A DNA stretch of 64,000 bases from Sporosarcina sp. ACRSM. Its GTDB lineage: Bacteria; Bacillota; Bacilli; Bacillales_A; Planococcaceae. The notes under the pieces were generated by a model. The model had not been told where the DNA came from and made no database searches. It was given only the letters and a program-made list of their open reading frames with translations. Of the stretch, positions 16,466 to 26,711 are shown one piece after another (position 1 is the stretch's first letter; every line of letters begins with the position of its first letter). The translations under genes were made by a program, and so were the position numbers. The DNA lies in contig NZ_JAKRNU010000001.1 in NCBI RefSeq assembly GCF_022346545.1, positions 310,001 through 374,000 of the forward strand, in the 5' to 3' direction.

Positions 16466-16688
16466 AATCGCTGCCGTTGCCAAAACTATACATATCGATA
16501 GACTTTGTTTGTTCCCCCTAAAGTACAAACAAAAATTGGCAAACGGCTTTCACCTCCTCCATCATTTTCTCCAGCTGTTGCTTCCACCTATTTATAGCCT
16601 ACAGCTTCCGTATTAAAAAGGCTGTCAGATTACGGAATAGAACCCCACTATTATTGTCGGAAAAGAAAGGTAATTTGAGAGGATAAAA

Positions 16689-16734
16689 GAAAACTGTTCC
16701 AACCATCCTTTTTTCGGACAGCGGAACAGTTTTC
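16689..16734 (-). terminator. Terminator after tkt
   Basis: GAAAACTGTTCC pairs perfectly with GGAACAGTTTTC, ten bases beyond the tkt stop. Confidence 0.8.
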
Positions 16735-16743
16735 CATTCGAAA

Positions 16744-18750
16744 TTACTTATTGAATAATTCTTTCACTTTTGCAACAACATTTTCTTCAGTGAACCCGAA
16801 TTCTTTGATCACTGTATCACCAGGTGCACTTGCGCCGAATGTATCGATGGAAAGGACTGCCCCTTCATCTCCTGTGTACTTATGCCATCCGAGTGATGTA
16901 CCCATTTCAATTGCAAGACGTTTTTTCACTTCTTTTGGTAAAACGCTTTGTTTGTAAGCTTCATCTTGTTTTTCAAACAGATCCCATGACGGCATCGATA
17001 CAACTGCTGCATCAATTCCTTCCGCCAATAGCGTTTTCTGAGCAGCTACAGCTAGACTCACTTCTGAGCCCGTTGCCAGTAAAATCGCATCTGCTTGTTC
17101 TTTTGTCGCTGGAGATACGATGTACGCTCCTTTTTTGACACCCGTCATCGCAAGTTCACCCGACTTCGGCAAAACAGGCAAGTTTTGACGGGATAGAACA
17201 AGGACGGTTGGTGTACTTTCAGAGGTTACCGCCGTATGCCATGCAGCTGATGTTTCATTGGCATCAGCTGGACGAATGACCGATAGACCCGGCATCGCGC
17301 GTAAGGAAGCAAGATGCTCGACAGGCTCATGTGTCGGGCCATCTTCACCAACTGCAACGCTATCATGTGTGAAGACATACGTAACCGGTACGCCCATCAG
17401 AGAAGACAAACGGATTGCTGGTCGGACGTAATCACTGAATACGAAGAAGGTGCCTCCGAATACTTGTAGACCGCCGTGTAATGCCATTCCGTTCAGCGCT
17501 GTCCCCATGGCGAATTCGCGGACGCCGAACCAAATGTTACGTCCAGCATAATTTGCCGGTAGGAAATCCCCCGCCCCTTTGATCGTCGTCTTATTGGAGC
17601 CTGCAAGATCCGCACTACCCCCGAAGAATGAAGGGACTGTTTTCGCAATCGCATTGATGGCGTCGCCTGATGCGGAACGAGTCGCATGGGATGTACCCGC
17701 TTCGTATACCGGCAAAGCTTTTTCAAATCCTTCAGGAAGTTTGCGATCAATGGCATCTTGCAATTGTTGCGCAAGTTCACTATGTTCAGCTTTGTAATTC
17801 GCAAATAATTCGTTCCATTCTTGTTCCTTTTTCGCACCCAATTGCTCAGCTGCTTCTTGGAAGGTTTCATAAACCCCTTCCGGAACGTAGAAATCTTCTT
17901 CAAATGTCCACTTGTAATATTCTTTCGTCAATTTCATTTCATCTTCGCCAAGTGGTGCACCATGCGAATCCGCTTTACCGGATTTGTTTGGAGAGCCATA
18001 GCCGATCACCGTTTTCACTTCGATGATTGTCGGACCTCCTACATTTCCTTTCGCTTCTTCGATCGCATTTGAAATAAGACCGATATTATTCCCATCCTCT
18101 ACACGGATATAATTCCATCCATAAGACTCAAATCGTTTACGGATATTTTCAGTGAAGGACATATCCAAATCCCCATCGAGGGAAATATCATTACTATCGT
18201 ATAGAACGATCAGCTTATTCAACTGGAGATGCCCTGCGAGTGAAATCGCTTCAGCTGCAACACCTTCCATTAAATCCCCATCGCCGCAGAGTGCAAAGGT
18301 ATGGTGATCGACCACTTCGAAACCAGGCTGATTATATGTCGCAGCAAGATGCCTTTCTGCCATCGCCATTCCAACGGCCATCCCGATTCCTTGTCCAAGC
18401 GGTCCTGTCGTCGCTTCAACGCCAGCTGTATGACCGTATTCCGGGTGCCCAGGTGTTTTTGAATTCCACTGTCTGAAGTTCTTGATTTCATCCATTGGAA
18501 GATCGTAACCGCCTAGATGCAGTAAGCTGTAAAGCAACATCGATCCATGGCCAGCGGAAAGAATGAAGCGGTCGCGGTTAAACCATTTCGGGTTTGCGGG
18601 ATTATGGTGCATATGCTTCGTCCATAATGTATAAGCCATCGGCGCCGCGCCCATCGGTAATCCCGGATGGCCGGAATTCGCTTTTTCAATTGCATCGATG
18701 GACAGAGTACGGATCGTGTTAATCGCGAGTTGATCGATCTGTTGAGTCAT
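16744..18750 (-). CDS. tkt: Transketolase
   Basis: 668 residues, full length. The thiamine-diphosphate motif [13 protein letters not shown] is at about 153, the N-terminal [19 protein letters not shown] block and the PYR-domain region [14 protein letters not shown] near 380 are intact, as is [18 protein letters not shown]. It moves two-carbon units between sugars in the pentose phosphate pathway. I start at the ATG giving MTQQIDQLA, seven bases after AAAGGATG; the longer reading frame upstream has no site. Monocistronic with its own terminator. Confidence 0.95.
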   Translation of the reverse strand: MTQQIDQLAINTIRTLSIDAIEKANSGHPGLPMGAAPMAYTLWTKHMHHNPANPKWFNRDRFILSAGHGSMLLYSLLHLGGYDLPMDEIKNFRQWNSKTPGHPEYGHTAGVEATTGPLGQGIGMAVGMAMAERHLAATYNQPGFEVVDHHTFALCGDGDLMEGVAAEAISLAGHLQLNKLIVLYDSNDISLDGDLDMSFTENIRKRFESYGWNYIRVEDGNNIGLISNAIEEAKGNVGGPTIIEVKTVIGYGSPNKSGKADSHGAPLGEDEMKLTKEYYKWTFEEDFYVPEGVYETFQEAAEQLGAKKEQEWNELFANYKAEHSELAQQLQDAIDRKLPEGFEKALPVYEAGTSHATRSASGDAINAIAKTVPSFFGGSADLAGSNKTTIKGAGDFLPANYAGRNIWFGVREFAMGTALNGMALHGGLQVFGGTFFVFSDYVRPAIRLSSLMGVPVTYVFTHDSVAVGEDGPTHEPVEHLASLRAMPGLSVIRPADANETSAAWHTAVTSESTPTVLVLSRQNLPVLPKSGELAMTGVKKGAYIVSPATKEQADAILLATGSEVSLAVAAQKTLLAEGIDAAVVSMPSWDLFEKQDEAYKQSVLPKEVKKRLAIEMGTSLGWHKYTGDEGAVLSIDTFGASAPGDTVIKEFGFTEENVVAKVKELFNK

Positions 18751-18839
18751 TGTATACATCCTTTCACAATTCAAAATCAAAGTAGTCTAACATTACTTCC
18801 ATCTACTAGTTTAGACAATCCGGTGGATGAATGCAAAGG

Positions 18840-19073
18840 TCAGTTGAGGTATTTATGATTGCGGGCTTGTTTCACTTTTTCCGGAGTCACATCATTGCCA
18901 TCCGGGTCAACCACTTTGACATGCTCGATCGTATCACGCATGGACGTTCGGAACGACTCCAAATATTCCTTGCGCAATTGCGTCTGCTCTTTCGCTTCTT
19001 CAATCGTAAGTCCTGATGTCTTCGACTTTTTTGACAATTCGTTAATGCGCTTGATTTTATCTTTTGAAAGCAT
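18840..19073 (-). CDS. ynzC: YnzC family protein (DUF896)
   Basis: 77 residues, exactly the B. subtilis YnzC length, from the second ATG, eight bases after GGAGG (an ATG five codons earlier overlaps the ribosome site). Two helices, INELSKKSKTSGLTIEEAKE and QTQLRKEYLESFRTSMRDTI, then VVDPDGNDVTPEK. In B. subtilis the gene belongs to the SOS operon yneA-yneB-ynzC; here 66 bases separate it from yneB, so it is probably cotranscribed. Confidence 0.88.
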   Translation of the reverse strand: MLSKDKIKRINELSKKSKTSGLTIEEAKEQTQLRKEYLESFRTSMRDTIEHVKVVDPDGNDVTPEKVKQARNHKYLN

Positions 19074-19139
19074 TATCGTTTCCTCCATTTAATAAAGAAT
19101 ACTTAGAACGTATACAAAAAGAGCAGAAAGTGCAAACAA

Positions 19140-20113
<974 letters not shown>

Positions 20114-20127
20114 AAAAATCCCCTCCA

Positions 20128-20232
20128 CGAATATTTGTTCGGAATACTTGTTCCCATTATAAAAAAGGCCGATCGGATTGTCAACATCTTTTCAGAACTT
20201 GTGTTTGCTATCCATGCGAACGGCTGTTATAA
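20128..20232. promoter_or_regulatory. Divergent yneA/lexA promoters with four LexA (DinR) boxes
   Basis: Boxes related to CGAAC-N4-GTTCG: CGAATATTTGTTCG (20128-20141), GGAATACTTGTTCC (20141-20154), AGAACTTGTGTTTG (20193-20206) and CGAACGGCTGTTAT (20216-20229). For yneA (minus strand) TTGACA at 20183-20178 and TATAAT at 20161-20156, 16-base spacer, with the first two boxes over the start site. For lexA, TATAAT at 20227-20232 overlaps the fourth box. LexA would thus repress yneA and itself. Confidence 0.85.
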
Positions 20233-20307
20233 TGATGATATGAAAAGTTCGGTTGTTCGTATTCATCATCCGAAGAAAAAGAGATTAAAAGTTGAGAGGT
20301 GAAGAGA

Positions 20308-20928
20308 GTGAAGAAGATTTCAAAAAGACAGGAAGATATCTTGTCATTTATCAAAGAAGAAGTGAAGAAAAAAGGATATCCACCATCCGTACGGGAAATT
20401 GGCGAAGCGGTCGGCTTAGCTTCCAGTTCGACGGTTCACGGACATCTTGCGCGCCTCGAAAGCAAAGGGTATATCAGACGCGATCCAACGAAGCCGAGGG
20501 CGATTGAAATCCTCGATCCGGATGGATTGGACGCGATGAAACCAGGCGTTCTCCATGTGCCGCTTGTCGGGAAAGTCACTGCGGGATTACCGATTACAGC
20601 GATTGAAAATATCGACGAGTACTTCCCCCTTCCCGAATCGTTCGGTACTGCGGAAGACAAGTTGTTCATGCTGGAAATTGTCGGGAACAGTATGATTGAA
20701 GCCGGTATTTTAAATGGCGACCATGTCGTCGTCAAACAGCAATCGACAGCCAATAATGGGGAAATTGTCGTTGCGATGACAGAAGAGGACGAAGCGACCG
20801 TGAAACGATTCTTTAAAGAACAAGGCTATTTCCGATTGCAACCCGAAAATGCCTCGATGGATCCGATTATCGTCGATAACGTCTCAATTCTCGGTAAAGT
20901 CGTCGGTGTCTATCGATTGATTCATTAA
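20308..20928 (+). CDS. lexA: LexA repressor
   Basis: 206 residues. The N-terminal winged helix includes [20 protein letters not shown]; the self-cleavage site is Ala92-Gly93 (KVTAGLP), with catalytic Ser128 (GNSM) and Lys166 (EATVKRF). It represses SOS genes until RecA-ssDNA triggers autocleavage. I start at the GTG six bases after GAGGTGAAGA (product MKKISKRQ), which matches known LexA N-termini; a GTG three codons earlier is possible. Ends at its own terminator. LexA boxes also occur upstream of recA at 36830. Confidence 0.95.
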   Translation: MKKISKRQEDILSFIKEEVKKKGYPPSVREIGEAVGLASSSTVHGHLARLESKGYIRRDPTKPRAIEILDPDGLDAMKPGVLHVPLVGKVTAGLPITAIENIDEYFPLPESFGTAEDKLFMLEIVGNSMIEAGILNGDHVVVKQQSTANNGEIVVAMTEEDEATVKRFFKEQGYFRLQPENASMDPIIVDNVSILGKVVGVYRLIH

Positions 20929-20938
20929 TCTCAAATGG

Positions 20939-20984
20939 AAAGAGCTATTCCGTTGCATGCTGGCATGCGGAATAGCTCTTTTTG
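20939..20984 (+). terminator. Terminator after lexA
   Basis: AAAGAGCTATTCCG pairs perfectly with CGGAATAGCTCTTT, with TTT following; it also faces the convergent ynbB gene. Confidence 0.85.
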
Positions 20985-21018
20985 TTTGAGATGAAGGGCA
21001 CTTCTAACTTCTCCGTGC

Positions 21019-22284
21019 CTACTTTTCAATTAATTGATCCTCAATAAGTTTATCAATGGAAGACAGGACGGCGGCTTTCACATGCTCATATGTGAGCCCC
21101 CCTTGGACGTAGGCTGTATACGGTGGTCTGATCGGTCCATCCGCTGTCAGTTCAATGCTGGAGCCTTGGATGAATGTCCCTGCCGCCATGATGACGTCAT
21201 CCGCATAACCGGGCATGTAGGAAGGCTCAGGTGCATAATGGGCATTGATCGGCGAGTTCGATTGGATCGTCCGACAAAACGCAATCATTTGATCCGCATT
21301 GGCGAATGAAACCGATTGAATGAGATCCGTCCTTTTATCTGTATAATGGGGCGATGTTTTTAGACCGAAATTTTCAAGGATTGCCGCTGTAAACAGGGCG
21401 CCTTTCACCGCTTGGCTTACGATATGCGGCGCCAGGAAAAATCCTTGATACATTTCCAGCAACGTATCAAGCGATGCCCCGGCTTCTGCGCCCAGACCTG
21501 GAGAGGTCATTCGATAAGCACATTTTTCCACAAGATCGGCACGTCCCGCGATATACCCCCCTGTCCTTACAAGGCCTGCTCCCGGATTCTTAATGAGTGA
21601 TCCGGCCATCAGATCAGCTCCCACTTCTGTCGGTTCTTTTTCCTCGACGAATTCCCCATAACAATTGTCGACAAAAACGACGAGGTCCGGATTGATAGCT
21701 TTCACCTTGCGAATCATCTCTCCGATTTCATCGACCATGAATGACGGACGATCGGAGTAACCTTTTGAACGCTGGATGCCGATCATCTTCGTCTTCGGAT
21801 GGATGTTTTTCACAACTTCTTCAAAATCGACCGAGCCGTCTTGCTGCAGATCGATATGCTTGTATGTGATGCCATAGTCTTCAAGTGAGCCGGTATCTTT
21901 TCCTTTTCCGGAAACGATCGATTCCAGTGTGTCATAAGGTTTACCCGTAATATAAAGCAGCTCGTCACCCGGCCGCAGGATACCAAATAAACTGATCGAA
22001 ATGGCATGTGTTCCGGAGATGATCTGATTGCGTACGAGACAGGCCTCCGCTCCAAAAACATCGGCATAGACCTGTTCGAGCGTATCCCGGCCGCTGTCAT
22101 CATAGCCGTAACCCGTTGAGCCGGACAAATGAAAATCGCTGACCATATTTTTACGGAACGCCGCCAGCACTTTCCGTTGATTATAAAAAGCGGTTTTTTC
22201 GACACTTTTAAAAAACGGTGCCAGTTTTTCTTCCATCGCTTCCGCTTTGCTTAATAGGCGATCATCCAATTCAGTTAATTGCAT
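21019..22284 (-). CDS. ynbB: PLP-dependent methionine gamma-lyase family protein (YnbB, aluminium-resistance family)
   Basis: 421 residues, fold type I PLP enzyme. Features: GYGYDDSGRDTLEQVYADVF (58-77), the PLP-phosphate loop QIISGTHAIS, FVDNCYGEFVEE with the Asp that contacts the pyridine nitrogen, and the Schiff-base Lys in AGSLIKNPGAGLV. The family (PF06838) is named after an aluminium-resistance protein; its true reaction is not established. In B. subtilis ynbB sits between hflX and glnRA; neither hflX nor glnRA is found here, and lexA follows directly. Confidence 0.85.
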   Translation of the reverse strand: MQLTELDDRLLSKAEAMEEKLAPFFKSVEKTAFYNQRKVLAAFRKNMVSDFHLSGSTGYGYDDSGRDTLEQVYADVFGAEACLVRNQIISGTHAISISLFGILRPGDELLYITGKPYDTLESIVSGKGKDTGSLEDYGITYKHIDLQQDGSVDFEEVVKNIHPKTKMIGIQRSKGYSDRPSFMVDEIGEMIRKVKAINPDLVVFVDNCYGEFVEEKEPTEVGADLMAGSLIKNPGAGLVRTGGYIAGRADLVEKCAYRMTSPGLGAEAGASLDTLLEMYQGFFLAPHIVSQAVKGALFTAAILENFGLKTSPHYTDKRTDLIQSVSFANADQMIAFCRTIQSNSPINAHYAPEPSYMPGYADDVIMAAGTFIQGSSIELTADGPIRPPYTAYVQGGLTYEHVKAAVLSSIDKLIEDQLIEK

Positions 22285-22370
22285 TGTGATTCCTCATTCC
22301 ATTCAATAGTCACTTCATTATCTTATCAGTCTGGGCACATAGGTCAATATTTTGGTTTATTTTTTGATTG

Positions 22371-22424
22371 AAAAACGAAAAGCGGAAAGGGGGCTAGTAC
22401 TCCCCCGTTCCGCTTTTCGTTTTT
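22371..22424. terminator. Very long hairpin next to repeat R2-a
   Basis: Seventeen bases, AAAAACGAAAAGCGGAA, pair perfectly with TTCCGCTTTTCGTTTTT, and an inner GGGGG pairs with CCCCC. A/T-runs at both ends make it a terminator in either direction. It lies between ynbB and hfq, directly beside the R2 repeat. Confidence 0.7.
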
Positions 22425-22425
22425 C

Positions 22426-22607
22426 GTCTAGGCTCCGATCGCCAGATGCTCGGAGGCTCACAGGATGTGAGTTACGCAGTCGTTGCCGCAGGACGCGGCG
22501 CACTTAGACTGCGTTCCTTGTTAGTCAAGTCGACTATGTGGTAAAAGACACCACGCCGTCGACCCGCCTTATGCCTGTCGCATCTAAACGGCGACCTCCG
22601 CTTTTGT
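22426..22607. repeat. Dispersed structured repeat R2, copy a
   Basis: About 182 bp between hfq and ynbB. It shares with the copy at 36.6 kb the blocks CGCCAGATGCTC, GTCGAC plus CTTATGCCTGTCGCATCTA, and the ending CGCTTTT. AGATGC pairs with GCATCT and CGCC with GGCG as an outer helix, and GTGGT-AAAAGAC-ACCAC is an inner hairpin. This copy has an extra segment (about 22453-22525, with TCACAGGATGTGA and GCCGCAGGACGCGGC hairpins) absent from the other. Confidence 0.75.
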
Positions 22608-22611
22608 TTGC

Positions 22612-22836
22612 TTATTCTTCTTCTTTTAAAATCACTGGCTTAGATGGGACATATGTGGAAATTGCATGTTTATAAATTAATTGCTGTTTCCCATCAGATT
22701 CAAGAAGGACAGTATAATTATCATATGATTTAATAAGTCCTTTTAACTGAAACCCATTCGTTAAAAATACGGTCACGAATGTATTGTTCTTTCGTAACGA
22801 ATTCAAAAAAACATCTTGCATATTTCTCTGTGCCAT
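22612..22836 (-). CDS. hfq: RNA chaperone Hfq
   Basis: 74 residues: Sm1 motif region [24 protein letters not shown] and Sm2 [10 protein letters not shown] are both present, with the usual N-terminal Gln/Asp (MQDVF). It forms a hexameric ring that binds U-rich and A-rich RNA. ATG with AGGAGGATT upstream. It follows miaA by 44 bases, as in many Firmicutes, and is probably cotranscribed. Confidence 0.95.
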   Translation of the reverse strand: MAQRNMQDVFLNSLRKNNTFVTVFLTNGFQLKGLIKSYDNYTVLLESDGKQQLIYKHAISTYVPSKPVILKEEE

Positions 22837-22880
22837 ACACGGAATCCTCCTGTTGATGTCCTCTATTTCTCCTGCTCCAC

Positions 22881-23831
22881 TTATCTTATTCGCTTTGAAT
22901 TTTCATAATCCTTCAAATTCGTTAAGATTCTTTGTACAATTTCTCCAGTTCCCCATTCTGCATCATACCAAGAAACATCAAGTTTGTTCCGAAAATACGT
23001 CATTTGCCGCTTCGCATAATTGCGGGTATTTTTCTTGATCAATTCAACCGCTTCCTCATACGTTAGCGTTCCTTCAATATATCGGTAAAGCTCTTTATAG
23101 CCGATCGCTTGGACGGACTGGACATTCCGAATGCCTTCATCCCATAACCGTTGCGCTTCTTGAAGAAGTCCCTTTTCCATCATGAGGTCGACACGTAAAT
23201 CGATCCGCTCATACAGGACGTCTCGATCCATGTGCAAACCGGCCAGAAAATGATTATAAAGCGGTGCATGCCCGGCGTCTTTTTCTTGTTCATCTTTTGT
23301 TTGCCCGGTCACTTTGATAATTTCCAATGCTCGCACCAATCTACGATGATTGTTCGGATGAATTTTTTCCGCACTTTTTGGATCTAGGCGTTTCAGCTGC
23401 TCATAGAGCTGTTCCGCCCCCTTTTCCTTTAATTCCTTTTCCAAACGGTTTCTTACTTCTAGATCCGCCGCTTCTTCTGTAAACCGGAAATCGTACAGAA
23501 CCGCCTGCACATATAAGCCCGTTCCGCCTGCTATGATCGGCATTTTCCCACGACTTCGTATCTCATCGATCCAATGGCGGACTTCCGTTTGATAAGCCGC
23601 AACGGAAAATGGCTCGTCTGGCTCCTTCACGTCAAACAAATGGTGGGGAATGCCATCCATTTCATCTTCCGTAATTTTCGCCGTACCGATATCCAGTCCT
23701 TTATAGACTTGCATCGCATCGCCGTTGATCACCTCGCCTCCGACTGCCTTTGCCAATTCGACGCTTAAAGCCGTCTTGCCTGATGCGGTCGGACCGACAA
23801 TGGCGATCACGTCAATCCTATCATCATTCAT
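22881..23831 (-). CDS. miaA: tRNA dimethylallyltransferase MiaA
   Basis: 316 residues. P-loop [15 protein letters not shown] (13-27), [15 protein letters not shown], and [15 protein letters not shown] are family landmarks. It adds a dimethylallyl group to A37 of tRNAs reading UNN codons; MiaB, encoded at 30.6 kb, then methylthiolates it. The ATG overlaps the stop of the upstream hydrolase gene (ATGA type), so translation is coupled. Confidence 0.95.
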   Translation of the reverse strand: MNDDRIDVIAIVGPTASGKTALSVELAKAVGGEVINGDAMQVYKGLDIGTAKITEDEMDGIPHHLFDVKEPDEPFSVAAYQTEVRHWIDEIRSRGKMPIIAGGTGLYVQAVLYDFRFTEEAADLEVRNRLEKELKEKGAEQLYEQLKRLDPKSAEKIHPNNHRRLVRALEIIKVTGQTKDEQEKDAGHAPLYNHFLAGLHMDRDVLYERIDLRVDLMMEKGLLQEAQRLWDEGIRNVQSVQAIGYKELYRYIEGTLTYEEAVELIKKNTRNYAKRQMTYFRNKLDVSWYDAEWGTGEIVQRILTNLKDYENSKRIR

Positions 23832-24742
23832 GTTCTATCAATCCATTCGTATACAGTTTCGAAAACATGTTGACGATTCTTTTCATGGAGCATTTCATGT
23901 CGGCCCCCTTCAAATAATAGAACCGTCACTTGTTCGATCCCTGCATGTTTATATTGTTTGGCTACGCGCCATATCCCTTTTCCATTATCCCCTACCGGGT
24001 CTTCGTTTCCTGAGAACAAGAGAATCGGTAAATGTTGAGGGGTCTTCTTTATTTCTTCCGCAAGATGGATCGTTCCAAGCCCATCGAAAAGATCTGCAAA
24101 AAAACGGGTCGTCGGCACGATTCCACAAGCCGGGTCGGTCAAATATTTTTCAACCGCATCGTAATCCGTCGATAGCCAATCAAAGGGAGTTTTCGGTTCG
24201 TTTACAGACTTATTGAATCCGCCGAAAACAAGTTTGTTCAGAAAATGATCCGGCTGATCGAATCCCTTCTTTTTCCCATGTAAATAAGCGGCGACTTGGC
24301 CTGCGTAACGCATAATGCCCGGATCGGCACCCGTACCGGAAAATATAGCGAGTTCCACCTCAGCCCCGTGCAGTTGAACATATCTCCGTGCAACAAATGA
24401 TCCCATGCTATGGCCGAATAGGACAAATCGGGGAGAAGGAAATTTTCTCCTTAACTGCGTAATCACTTCATAGGCATCCTGTACGACACGTTCAAATCCG
24501 CCTGCATCTGCAAAATGCCCTTTCATGCCATTTTTTTCAGCTGTCTTCCCGTGGCCCCGGTGATCGTGCCCCGAAACGATATAGCCTTTACGAGCGAGAA
24601 ATTGTGCAAATTCCGTATACCTGGCAATATGCTCGGACATCCCATGCAGCAGATGAATATGCCCGAGTGGATCGCCATGCGGTAGCAAAACAAACGCATA
24701 GATTGAAAAATCATCTGTCATTTCAATTGCCAATTCTCTCAC
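23828..24742 (-). CDS. Alpha/beta hydrolase (monoacylglycerol-lipase / lysophospholipase type)
   Basis: 304 residues. Serine aminopeptidase S33-type lipase features: [25 protein letters not shown], nucleophile elbow [13 protein letters not shown], a late Asp ([13 protein letters not shown]) and catalytic His ([12 protein letters not shown]). No signal peptide, so cytosolic; it most resembles YtpA-like lysophospholipases. It is translationally coupled to miaA and sits about 100 bases after mutL, perhaps within one mutSL-miaA-hfq transcript. Confidence 0.85.
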   Translation of the reverse strand: MRELAIEMTDDFSIYAFVLLPHGDPLGHIHLLHGMSEHIARYTEFAQFLARKGYIVSGHDHRGHGKTAEKNGMKGHFADAGGFERVVQDAYEVITQLRRKFPSPRFVLFGHSMGSFVARRYVQLHGAEVELAIFSGTGADPGIMRYAGQVAAYLHGKKKGFDQPDHFLNKLVFGGFNKSVNEPKTPFDWLSTDYDAVEKYLTDPACGIVPTTRFFADLFDGLGTIHLAEEIKKTPQHLPILLFSGNEDPVGDNGKGIWRVAKQYKHAGIEQVTVLLFEGGRHEMLHEKNRQHVFETVYEWIDRT

Positions 24743-24843
24743 CTATGTGCCCTACCTTCTTTTTTATTTATCCCGCATTAACGGGCAGTAAGACTCCCAC
24801 TGATTGATGTTTCACTTTATGCAAGATGATTGTCACTACCTTC

Positions 24844-26706
24844 TTACATGACCCGCTTGAACATTTTTTCAAGTTCGTATGTTGTGAAATGAACGAGTAC
24901 TGGCCGACCATGTGGACAAGTGAAAGGAACCTCGCATGCCGACAGGTCGTTCAACAGTCTTTCCATATCTGCCATTGTCAAATGGTGGTTGGCTTTGATG
25001 GACCGTTTACAACTCATCATAATAGCCGCTTCCTCCCGCAATTTACCGATATCGATTTTCCGTGTTGTCAATACTTGCTCAATCATCTCTTCGATGATGG
25101 CCGTTTCTTCGCCTGCCGGAAACCATGCCGGATATTCTTTCACTGCATAAGTGGACGGGCCGAACGCCTCTAAGTAAATGCCGACGTCTTCTAGCAGGGA
25201 CAGATTTTCTTCAATTTTCGCCTTATCATCCGCCGAATAATGGAGCATGAGCGGTATGAGTAATAATTGTCGTTCTTCATGATCCGGTTTACTTAATTTT
25301 TCCCTGAAAAACTCGTATTTTATACGTTCTTGCGCTGCATGCTGGTCAATCATGAAAAAGCCGTCTTCATTTTGGGCAACAATGTAGGTGCCATGCACTT
25401 GGCCGATCGGCACGAGATCCGGAAACCGGTTGTCTGGTTCTTCCTGCACGTTCTCCTCCTGAACTTCCATCGTTTCCTTCACGACTGAAGGGGCCTCTTC
25501 CTCCTGCAAATCGGTCGGCGTGTAGATTTCAGGAACAGATTCCTCCGAAGTTGATGGGGAAGGAATAGCCGGTTCAGGTTCGGGCGCAGGCCGTTCAAAG
25601 CTGGACACCGGTTGTTTTGGAAGCGTAATAGGGCGTTCCGGTTTAATTTGATCCCACATATTTACTTGTTCCGATTGGACTTTTTGCACTGGTTCTTTTT
25701 TGATGGCATCGGGCACAATGATACTTTTCCGGATGGCTTGCTGAATCGCCTCTTTCATAAGCGTTAGCAGTTCTCCTTCTTTACTCATCCGGATTTGCTG
25801 TTTGGAAGGATGGACATTGACGTCTGTCAAATAGGGGTCCCCTTCGACATTGATCACCGCAATTGGAAATCGCCCGATCGGTAAATACGTATGAAAAGCA
25901 TCCAAAATCGCATGATTGACTGCATGGCTTTTCACCCATCTGCCATTCACGATCAGCGTTATATAATTTCGAGAAGCACGTGTCATTTCCGGTAAAGTGA
26001 CATAGCCATCCACTTTATAGTCTGCATTTGCACCTGCAAAAGGGACCATTTTACGCGCGACAGCCATGCCGTATATGTCGGACAAAACACGGCGCTGGTC
26101 TCCGCTTCCTGATGTCTGCAACAATACTTGACTATAATGAGTCAGTTTAAATGCGATGTTCGGATGACTCAGTGCGAGCCGATTGACCAGGTCAATCGTA
26201 TGACCAAGTTCTGTTTGGATTGTTTTCATATATTTTAAGCGGGCCGGGGTATTGTAAAACAGTTGGGAAACCGTTATATCAGTCCCTCTCCGAAAAGCTG
26301 CGTTCCGATGCTCGACCAGTCGTCCACCATCCAGTTGAACTTCCGCCCCATCCGTTTCGCCGTCGGAAGTCCACAGCATGATTTTGGAGACTGAGGCAAT
26401 ACTGGCTAGCGCTTCCCCACGGAAACCGAGTGTCCGAATACGGAACAGATCATGCTCGTTATGGATTTTGCTCGTGGCATGCCGTTCAAACGCCTGGACC
26501 GCGTCTTTCTTCGACATCCCTTTTCCATTATCTGTCACCCGTATGGACAGGAGGCCGGCTTCTTCCAATGCAATTTCGATGACTGTACTTTCTGCATCGA
26601 TCGCATTTTCAACAAGCTCTTTCACGATGGATGCAGGGCGTTCTACCACTTCTCCCGCGGCGATTTTATTGGATAGCGAGTCATCCATCACTTTGATAAT
26701 ATCCAT
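24844..26706 (-). CDS. mutL: DNA mismatch repair protein MutL
   Basis: 620 residues. The GHKL ATPase end has the motifs ELVENAIDA, TDNGKGM, and TLGFRGEALASIASVSK; the middle region (about 330-430) is a Pro/Glu-rich linker; the C-terminal dimer domain carries the endonuclease motif DQHAAQERIKYE, SCKRSIKANH and CPHGRPVLVHF seen in nicking MutL proteins. I favour the ATG nine bases after GGAAAGG (product MDIIKVMDD). An ATG three codons earlier overlaps the mutS stop (ATGA) and is also possible. Confidence 0.95.
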   Translation of the reverse strand: MDIIKVMDDSLSNKIAAGEVVERPASIVKELVENAIDAESTVIEIALEEAGLLSIRVTDNGKGMSKKDAVQAFERHATSKIHNEHDLFRIRTLGFRGEALASIASVSKIMLWTSDGETDGAEVQLDGGRLVEHRNAAFRRGTDITVSQLFYNTPARLKYMKTIQTELGHTIDLVNRLALSHPNIAFKLTHYSQVLLQTSGSGDQRRVLSDIYGMAVARKMVPFAGANADYKVDGYVTLPEMTRASRNYITLIVNGRWVKSHAVNHAILDAFHTYLPIGRFPIAVINVEGDPYLTDVNVHPSKQQIRMSKEGELLTLMKEAIQQAIRKSIIVPDAIKKEPVQKVQSEQVNMWDQIKPERPITLPKQPVSSFERPAPEPEPAIPSPSTSEESVPEIYTPTDLQEEEAPSVVKETMEVQEENVQEEPDNRFPDLVPIGQVHGTYIVAQNEDGFFMIDQHAAQERIKYEFFREKLSKPDHEERQLLLIPLMLHYSADDKAKIEENLSLLEDVGIYLEAFGPSTYAVKEYPAWFPAGEETAIIEEMIEQVLTTRKIDIGKLREEAAIMMSCKRSIKANHHLTMADMERLLNDLSACEVPFTCPHGRPVLVHFTTYELEKMFKRVM

Positions 26707-26711
26707 CGGTA

